DNA from: Prauserella cavernicola
GTDB lineage: Bacteria > Actinomycetota > Actinomycetes > Mycobacteriales > Pseudonocardiaceae
Length of the DNA stretch: 64,000 nt
Reading direction: 5' to 3'
Assembly (NCBI RefSeq): GCF_016595675.1
Contig: NZ_JAENJH010000005.1
Span: forward strand, 186,001 to 250,000
The position numbers and the translations under genes were made by a program. Positions 57,981 through 64,000 of this stretch are shown piece by piece (within the stretch, counting starts at the first letter, position 1; each line of letters starts with the position of its first letter). Below the pieces are notes generated by a model. It was not told where the DNA came from. It did not search any database and saw nothing but the letters and a program-made list of their open reading frames with translations.

Positions 57981-60900
57981 GTGACCCGCCACGCACCGCA
58001 CGAGCCAACCCAGGGCTTGTACGACAAGCAGTACGAGCACGACGCCTGTGGCGTCGCCTTCGTCGCCGATCTCTCCGGCCGCAGAGACCACGGAATCGTC
58101 AGCAAGGCGCTGGTCGCCCTGCGCAACCTCGAGCACCGCGGCGCCCGTGGCGCCGAACCCGAGACCGGGGACGGCGCGGGAATCCTGATCCAGGTCCCGG
58201 ACGCCTTCTTTCGCGAGGTCGTCGACTTCGCACTCCCGCAGGCGGGCACATACGCCGTGGGCACCGCGTTCCTGCCCGTCGACGCCAACGCGCGCGGCAA
58301 GGCCATGTCCACCATCGAGCGCATCGCCGCCGAGGAGAACCTGAGCATCCTCGGCTGGCGTGACCTGCCCGTGGACACCGACCACGTCGGCCCCACCGCG
58401 GCGACGACCATGCCGCACTTCGCGCAGCTCTTCCTGGCCCCTCGCCGCGAGGAGGTCACCGGGCTCGCACTGGAGCGCGCCGCGTTCTGCGTGCGCAAGC
58501 GCGCCGAGCACGCGCTGGCCGAGCAGGACGTCTACTTCCCCAGCCTGTCGTCGCGCACGATCGTCTACAAGGGAATGCTCACCGAACCGCAGGTCGAGAA
58601 GTTCTTCACCGACCTCACCGACGAGCGGGTGACCAGTGCCATCGGCCTGGTGCACTCCCGCTTCTCCACCAACACGTTCCCGTCGTGGCCGCTGGCACAC
58701 CCGTACCGCTACGTGGCACACAACGGCGAGATCAACACCATGCGCGGCAACCGCAACTGGATGGACGCGCGCGAGTCGCAGCTGTCCACCGACCTCATCC
58801 CCGGTGAGCTCCAGCGCGTGTACCCGGTGATCACGCGCGACGCCAGCGACTCGGCGTCGTTCGACGAGGTGCTGGAGCTGCTGCACCTCGGCGGACGCTC
58901 ACTGCCCCACGCGGTCCTGATGATGATTCCCGAGGCGTGGGAGAACCACGAGGAGATGGACCCCGCGCGCCGGGCGTTCTACGAGTTCCACGCCACGATG
59001 ATGGAGCCGTGGGACGGCCCCGCGCTGGTGTCGTTCACCGACGGCACCCAGATCGGCGCCGTGCTCGACCGCAACGGCCTGCGCCCCGCCCGCTACTGGG
59101 TCACCGACGACGGGCTCGTGGTGCTGGCCAGCGAGGTCGGCGTGCTCGAGCTGGACCAGTCCACGATCGTCCGCAAGGGCAGGCTCGAGCCGGGCCGCAT
59201 GTTCCTCGTCGACACGGACGAGGGCCGGATCATCGAGGACGACGAGATCAAGGGTGAGCTGGCCTCACTGCACCCGTACGACGAGTGGATCGACGCGGGC
59301 GTGCTGCGGCTGGAGGACCTGCCCGAGCGCGAGCGCGAGGTACCCACCCACGCCTCGCTGGTGCACCGTCAGCAGTCCTTCGGCTACACCGAGGAGGAGC
59401 TCAACGTCCTGCTTCAGCCGATGGCCCGCACGGGAGCGGAGCCGATCGGCTCGATGGGCAACGACTCGCCGCTGGCGCCGTTCTCCAGCGGGTCAAGGCC
59501 GCTGTTCGACTACTTCATCCAGCTGTTCGCCCAGGTGACCAACCCGCCGCTGGACGCGATCCGCGAGGAGCTGGTCACCGCGCTGGGCACGCAGCTCGGC
59601 TCGGAGCCGAACCTGCTCGAAGCGGGTCCCGAGCACTGCCGCAAGATCCTGCTCCAGTTCCCGGTGCTCGACAACGACGAGCTGGCCAAGCTGGTGCACG
59701 TCAACGACGACGGCAACCTGCCGGAGTTCCAGTCGCACACCGTGCACGGCACCTACGACGTCGCGGGCGGCGGCGAGGCGCTGGTCCGCAGGCTCGACGA
59801 GATCCGCTCCGAGGTGTCGGAGGCGATCGCGGGCGGCGCCAGGCTGATCGTGCTGTCCGACCGCGGCACCGACGAGGCGCACGCGGCGATCCCGTCGCTG
59901 CTGCTGACCGGTGCCGTGCACCACCACCTGGTGCGGGAGAAGAGCCGCACGCAGGTCGGCCTGATCGTGGAGGCCGGTGACGCCCGCGAGGTGCACCACA
60001 TCGCACTGCTCATCGGCTACGGCGCGGCCGCGGTGAACCCGTACCTGGCGATGGCGACGGTCGAGGAGATGGCCGAGCAGGGCCTGATCCCCGGGGTCAC
60101 CGCCAAGGAGGCCACGCGCAACCTCATCAAGGCGCTCGGCAAGGGCGTGCGCAAGACGATGTCCAAGATGGGCGTGTCCACCGTCGCCTCCTACACCGGC
60201 GCGCAGATCTTCGAGGCGATCGGGCTCGGCGAGGAGGTCATCGAGGCCTGCTTCACCGGCACCACGTCCCGGCTCGGCGGCGTCGGTTTCGACCTGCTGG
60301 CCGACGAGGTCGCCGAGCGGCACCGTCGCGCGTTCCCCTCCGACGGCGTGCGTGCCACGCACCGTGAGCTGGAGACCGGCGGCGACTACCAGTGGCGCCG
60401 CGAGGGCGAACCGCACCTGTTCAACCCGCAGACGGTGTTCAAGCTGCAGCACTCCACGCGCAGCGGCAAGTACGACGTCTTCAAGGAGTACACGAAGGCC
60501 GTCGACGACCAGTCGCAGCGGCTGATGACGCTGCGCGGCCTGTTCGGCTTCAAGGACGGCGAGCGGGCACCGGTGCCGATCGAGGAGGTGGAGCCGGTCT
60601 CGGAGATCGTGAAGCGCTTCGCCACCGGCGCCATCTCCTACGGCTCCATCTCGCAGGAGATGCACCAGACGCTGGCGATCGCGATGAACCGGCTGGGCGG
60701 CAAGTCCAACACCGGCGAGGGCGGCGAGGACGCGGATCGCCTCTACGACCCCGAGCGGCGCAGCGCGGTCAAGCAGGTCGCGAGTGGACGGTTCGGCGTG
60801 ACGAGCGAGTACCTCGTCAACGCCGACGACATCCAGATCAAGATGGCCCAGGGTGCCAAGCCCGGTGAGGGCGGGCAGCTGCCCGGCGGCAAGGTGTACC

Positions 60901-62513
60901 CGTGGATCGCGAAGACGCGGCACTCCACGCCGGGCGTGGGCTTGATCTCGCCGCCGCCGCACCACGACATCTACTCGATCGAGGACCTGGCGCAGCTGAT
61001 CCACGACCTGAAGAACGCCAACCCGGCCGCGCGCATCCACGTGAAGCTCGTGTCCGAGGTCGGCGTCGGCACGGTCGCGGCCGGTGTCTCGAAGGCGCAC
61101 GCCGACGTGGTGCTGATCTCCGGCCACGACGGCGGCACCGGCGCCTCGCCGCTGTCGTCGATCAAGCACGCCGGCGGCCCGTGGGAGCTCGGGCTCGCCG
61201 AAACGCAGCAGACGCTGCTGTCCAACCGCCTGCGCGACCGCATCGTCGTGCAGACCGACGGCCAGCTCAAGACCGGCCGCGACGTGATGATCGCGGCGCT
61301 GCTGGGCGCCGAGGAGTTCGGCTTCGCCACGGCTCCGCTCGTGGTGTCGGGCTGCATCATGATGCGCGTCTGCCACCTCGACACGTGCCCGGTGGGCGTC
61401 GCGACCCAGAACCCGACGCTGCGGGAGAAGTTCAGCGGCAAGGCCGAGTACGTGGTGAACTTCTTCGAGTTCATCGCCCAGGAGGTGCGGGAGTACCTGG
61501 CCGAGCTCGGGTTCCGCTCCATCGCCGAGGCCGTCGGCCACGCCGAGGTGCTCGACACGCGGCAGGCCGTGGAGCACTGGAAGGCCTCCGGCCTGGACCT
61601 TTCGCCGATCTTCCACGTGCCCGAGCTGGAGCCGCGCGCGGCCAGGCACCAGGTGGTGGCCCAGGACCACGGTCTGGACAAGGCGCTGGACAACACGCTG
61701 ATCCAGCTCGCAGAGGGCGCGCTGTCGGCCGGCGACAAGGTGCGGCTCGAGCTGCCCGTGCGCAACGTCAACCGCACGGTGGGCACGATGCTCGGCTCCG
61801 AGCTCACCAAGCGCTGGGGCGGCGAGGGCCTGCCCGACGACACGATCGACATCACCTTCACCGGCACCGCGGGGCAGTCGTTCGGCGCGTTCGTGCCGAA
61901 GGGCATCACGCTGCGGCTGCTCGGTGACGGCAACGACTACGTCGGCAAGGGCCTCTCCGGCGGCCGGATCGTGGTGCGGCCGCCCAAGGAGTCGCCGATC
62001 GTGGCGGAGGACCACATCGTCGCGGGCAACGTGATCGGCTACGGCGCCACGGGCGGCGAGCTGTTCCTGCGCGGCAAGGTCGGCGAGCGGTTCTGCGTGC
62101 GCAACTCGGGCGCACTGGCCGTCGTCGAGGGCGTCGGCGACCACGGCTGCGAGTACATGACCGGCGGCAAGGTCGTGGTGCTCGGCCCGACCGGCCGCAA
62201 TTTCGCGGCAGGCATGTCGGGCGGCACCGCCTACGTGCTCGACCTGCCGCTGAGCAGGGTCAACCAGGAGATGGTGGACCTCGACGAGCTCGACCAGACC
62301 GACGCGGACTTCCTGCGCTCGGCCGTGGAACGGCACTACGCCGAGACCGAGTCGGCGGTGGCGCGCTCGCTGCTCACCGACTGGGAGGCCGCACTGTCGC
62401 GGTTCGCCAAGGTCATGCCCAAGGACTTCAAGCGTGTTCTGCAGGCGCAGGCTGCGGCCGAGCGCGACGGCAGGGACGTCAACGTTGCGATCATGGAGGC
62501 GGCACATGGCTGA
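57981..62513 (+). CDS. gltB: Glutamate synthase large subunit
   Basis: The 1510-residue enzyme starts with a class II glutaminase domain whose nucleophile is Cys23 ([15 protein letters not shown]), implying removal of the first 22 residues. A central domain, the FMN-binding TIM barrel with the 3Fe-4S motif [15 protein letters not shown], and the C-terminal GXGXG beta-helix follow. It makes glutamate from 2-oxoglutarate and glutamine. GTG at 57981 was chosen for the AAGGAGGG site 10 bases upstream; GTG at 57954 is also open. Confidence 0.96.
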   Translation: MTRHAPHEPTQGLYDKQYEHDACGVAFVADLSGRRDHGIVSKALVALRNLEHRGARGAEPETGDGAGILIQVPDAFFREVVDFALPQAGTYAVGTAFLPVDANARGKAMSTIERIAAEENLSILGWRDLPVDTDHVGPTAATTMPHFAQLFLAPRREEVTGLALERAAFCVRKRAEHALAEQDVYFPSLSSRTIVYKGMLTEPQVEKFFTDLTDERVTSAIGLVHSRFSTNTFPSWPLAHPYRYVAHNGEINTMRGNRNWMDARESQLSTDLIPGELQRVYPVITRDASDSASFDEVLELLHLGGRSLPHAVLMMIPEAWENHEEMDPARRAFYEFHATMMEPWDGPALVSFTDGTQIGAVLDRNGLRPARYWVTDDGLVVLASEVGVLELDQSTIVRKGRLEPGRMFLVDTDEGRIIEDDEIKGELASLHPYDEWIDAGVLRLEDLPEREREVPTHASLVHRQQSFGYTEEELNVLLQPMARTGAEPIGSMGNDSPLAPFSSGSRPLFDYFIQLFAQVTNPPLDAIREELVTALGTQLGSEPNLLEAGPEHCRKILLQFPVLDNDELAKLVHVNDDGNLPEFQSHTVHGTYDVAGGGEALVRRLDEIRSEVSEAIAGGARLIVLSDRGTDEAHAAIPSLLLTGAVHHHLVREKSRTQVGLIVEAGDAREVHHIALLIGYGAAAVNPYLAMATVEEMAEQGLIPGVTAKEATRNLIKALGKGVRKTMSKMGVSTVASYTGAQIFEAIGLGEEVIEACFTGTTSRLGGVGFDLLADEVAERHRRAFPSDGVRATHRELETGGDYQWRREGEPHLFNPQTVFKLQHSTRSGKYDVFKEYTKAVDDQSQRLMTLRGLFGFKDGERAPVPIEEVEPVSEIVKRFATGAISYGSISQEMHQTLAIAMNRLGGKSNTGEGGEDADRLYDPERRSAVKQVASGRFGVTSEYLVNADDIQIKMAQGAKPGEGGQLPGGKVYPWIAKTRHSTPGVGLISPPPHHDIYSIEDLAQLIHDLKNANPAARIHVKLVSEVGVGTVAAGVSKAHADVVLISGHDGGTGASPLSSIKHAGGPWELGLAETQQTLLSNRLRDRIVVQTDGQLKTGRDVMIAALLGAEEFGFATAPLVVSGCIMMRVCHLDTCPVGVATQNPTLREKFSGKAEYVVNFFEFIAQEVREYLAELGFRSIAEAVGHAEVLDTRQAVEHWKASGLDLSPIFHVPELEPRAARHQVVAQDHGLDKALDNTLIQLAEGALSAGDKVRLELPVRNVNRTVGTMLGSELTKRWGGEGLPDDTIDITFTGTAGQSFGAFVPKGITLRLLGDGNDYVGKGLSGGRIVVRPPKESPIVAEDHIVAGNVIGYGATGGELFLRGKVGERFCVRNSGALAVVEGVGDHGCEYMTGGKVVVLGPTGRNFAAGMSGGTAYVLDLPLSRVNQEMVDLDELDQTDADFLRSAVERHYAETESAVARSLLTDWEAALSRFAKVMPKDFKRVLQAQAAAERDGRDVNVAIMEAAHG

Positions 62514-63957
62514 CCCCAAGGGTTTCCTCACGACCAAGCGGGAGACGCCGACGTCGCGCCCGGTCGACATCCGGATCATGGACTGGCGCGAGGTCTACGA
62601 GGACTTCGAGCGCACGAAGCTCAAGGACCAGGCCGGCCGCTGCATGGACTGCGGCATCCCGTTCTGTCACCAGGGCTGTCCGCTGGGCAACCTGATCCCG
62701 GAGTGGAACACGCTCACGTGGCGCGACGACTGGCGCGGCGCGATCGAGCGGCTGCACGCCACGAACAACTTCCCCGAGTTCACCGGCACGCTGTGCCCCG
62801 CGCCGTGCGAGACCTCGTGCGTGCTGGGCATCAACGACGACCCGGTGACCATCAAGCGCGTCGAGATCTCGATCATCGACCGCGCCTGGGACGAGGGCTG
62901 GGTGACGCCGCAGGAGCCCGAGACCCGCACGGGCAAGAAGGTCGCCGTGGTGGGCTCGGGTCCGTCCGGACTGGCCGCCGCGCAGCAGCTGACGCGCGCC
63001 GGGCACGACGTGGTGGTGTTCGAGCGCGCCGACGCGATCGGCGGGCTGCTCCGCTACGGCATTCCCGAGTTCAAGATGGAGAAGTTCCGCCTCGACCGCA
63101 GGCTCGACCAGATGCGGGCCGAGGGCACGGAGTTCCGCGCGGGCGTGAACGTCGGTGAGGACGTCACCGTGGAGCGGCTGCGCTCCGACTACGACGCCGT
63201 GGTGCTGGCCGGCGGGGCCACCGCGTGGCGCGACCTGCCGATCACCGGCCGCGAGTCGACCGGCGTGTACCAGGCGATGGAGTACCTGCCGCCCGCCAAC
63301 CGCGTCGCCGCGGGCACGCTCGACGCCCCGCCGGTGTCGGCCGAGGGCAAGGACGTCGTGGTGATCGGCGGCGGCGACACCGGCGCCGACTGCGTCGGCA
63401 CCGCGCACCGCCAGGGCGCGAACTCGGTGACGCAGCTGGAGATCATGCCCAAGCCGCCGCAGTCGCGCGGCGAGGCCCACCCGTGGCCGATGTACCCGAT
63501 GATCTACCGGGTGTCCTCGGCGCACGAGGAGGGCGGCGAGCGGCTGTACTCGGTGAACACGCAGGAGTTCCTCGCCGACGGCAACGGCGACCTGCGGGCG
63601 CTGAAGCTGGTGGAGGTCCGCAACGAGGGCGGCAAGTTCGTGCCCGTCGAGGGCAGCGAGCGGGAGCTGCCCGCGCAGCTCGTGCTGCTGGCAATGGGTT
63701 TCGTCGGCCCGCAGCGCGAGGGCCTGCTCGAGCGGCTCGGTGTGGAGCTCGACGAGCGCGGCAACGTCAAGCGCGACGCGTCGTACCGGACGAGCGTGGA
63801 CAACGTGTTCGTCGCGGGCGACATGGGCCGCGGTCAGTCGCTGATCGTGTGGGCGATCGCCGAGGGCCGCTCCGCGGCCGCGGGCGTGGACGCCCACCTC
63901 ACGGGCCGCGACGTGCTGCCGAGGCCGATCGCTCCGACGGAGCGGCCGATCGCGTGA
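62506..63957 (+). CDS. gltD: Glutamate synthase small subunit
   Basis: The 483-residue flavoprotein has N-terminal 4Fe-4S motifs ([17 protein letters not shown] and [12 protein letters not shown]), the FAD site [12 protein letters not shown], the NADPH site [10 protein letters not shown], and a C-terminal FAD segment [21 protein letters not shown]. It passes electrons from NADPH to GltB. ATG at 62506, with GGAGG, lies 8 bases inside the end of gltB, so translation is coupled. Confidence 0.97.
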   Translation: MADPKGFLTTKRETPTSRPVDIRIMDWREVYEDFERTKLKDQAGRCMDCGIPFCHQGCPLGNLIPEWNTLTWRDDWRGAIERLHATNNFPEFTGTLCPAPCETSCVLGINDDPVTIKRVEISIIDRAWDEGWVTPQEPETRTGKKVAVVGSGPSGLAAAQQLTRAGHDVVVFERADAIGGLLRYGIPEFKMEKFRLDRRLDQMRAEGTEFRAGVNVGEDVTVERLRSDYDAVVLAGGATAWRDLPITGRESTGVYQAMEYLPPANRVAAGTLDAPPVSAEGKDVVVIGGGDTGADCVGTAHRQGANSVTQLEIMPKPPQSRGEAHPWPMYPMIYRVSSAHEEGGERLYSVNTQEFLADGNGDLRALKLVEVRNEGGKFVPVEGSERELPAQLVLLAMGFVGPQREGLLERLGVELDERGNVKRDASYRTSVDNVFVAGDMGRGQSLIVWAIAEGRSAAAGVDAHLTGRDVLPRPIAPTERPIA

Positions 63958-63962
63958 GCGAC

Positions 63963-63994
63963 GTGCGGGCCGCCACCGAGGTGGCGGCCCGCAC
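63963..63994 (+). terminator. Terminator hairpin after gltD
   Basis: A perfect 14-bp stem (63963-63976 with 63981-63994) with loop CGAG begins 5 bases after the gltD stop. Confidence 0.75.
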
Positions 63995-64000
63995 CGCTCA

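Noticed and set aside
59493-62579. A 1028-codon minus-strand frame across gltB.
   Set aside because: Antisense shadow of gltB with no family motif.

Overview
The window is a dense, very GC-rich actinobacterial chromosome segment with frequent GTG starts and many 4-base GTGA/ATGA gene overlaps. An HU protein with a long basic tail, the GatCAB amidotransferase, and a gene order matching mycobacteria (ilvC-ilvN-ilvB-cfp6, DoxX, lppZ, gatBAC, an ACT protein, ligA, a MetE-like protein, mnmA, iscS) place it in the Mycobacteriales/Pseudonocardiales group. A Pseudonocardiaceae genome is the best guess; the species cannot be named from sequence alone.

Region by region. 1-4 kb: hup, leuDC and the divergent IclR regulator ltbR. 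4-7 kb: tRNA-Glu and tRNA-Gln, a HAD hydrolase and gltX. 7-9 kb: an FAD monooxygenase and a fumarylacetoacetate-hydrolase-family enzyme. 9-21 kb: branched-chain and serine biosynthesis (cimA, leuB, serA, ilvC, ilvN, ilvB, ilvD) with cfp6 and a DoxX gene. 21.9-28.5 kb: an accessory operon of six overlapping or nearly abutting genes. It holds an EspC-like type VII secretion protein, a 1479-residue WXG/Rhs polymorphic toxin, an immunity candidate resembling EF-Tu domain III, and three orphan genes. 28.5-46 kb: lppZ, gatCAB, ligA, a nitrilase, a metallo-beta-lactamase, an acyl-CoA synthetase, mnmA and iscS. 46-57.5 kb: an MFS transporter, TrpB2, mtnA and a kinase-fold protein, then a GntR-led operon with a hydroxyacid-oxoacid transhydrogenase, a D-2-hydroxyacid dehydrogenase and a hydratase. 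58-64 kb: gltB and gltD.

The amino-acid genes form a near-complete route from pyruvate to isoleucine and valine and on toward leucine (leuA is not in the window). Two transcription attenuators are visible. One before cimA has a 14-codon leader peptide with Leu-Val-Ile-Ile-Ile. One before ilvB has a 15-codon peptide with Ile, Leu, Val and Leu codons. Each is followed by a long hairpin and a U-tract terminator. Both leader ORFs, and also ilvD and ltbR, start 7-8 bases downstream of a plausible -10 box, so leaderless transcripts are predicted.

The most novel candidate is the Rhs operon. Its C-terminal toxin looks like an ADP-ribosyltransferase of the type reported to attack EF-Tu, and the gene that directly overlaps it looks like a free EF-Tu domain III. 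This suggests immunity by target mimicry.
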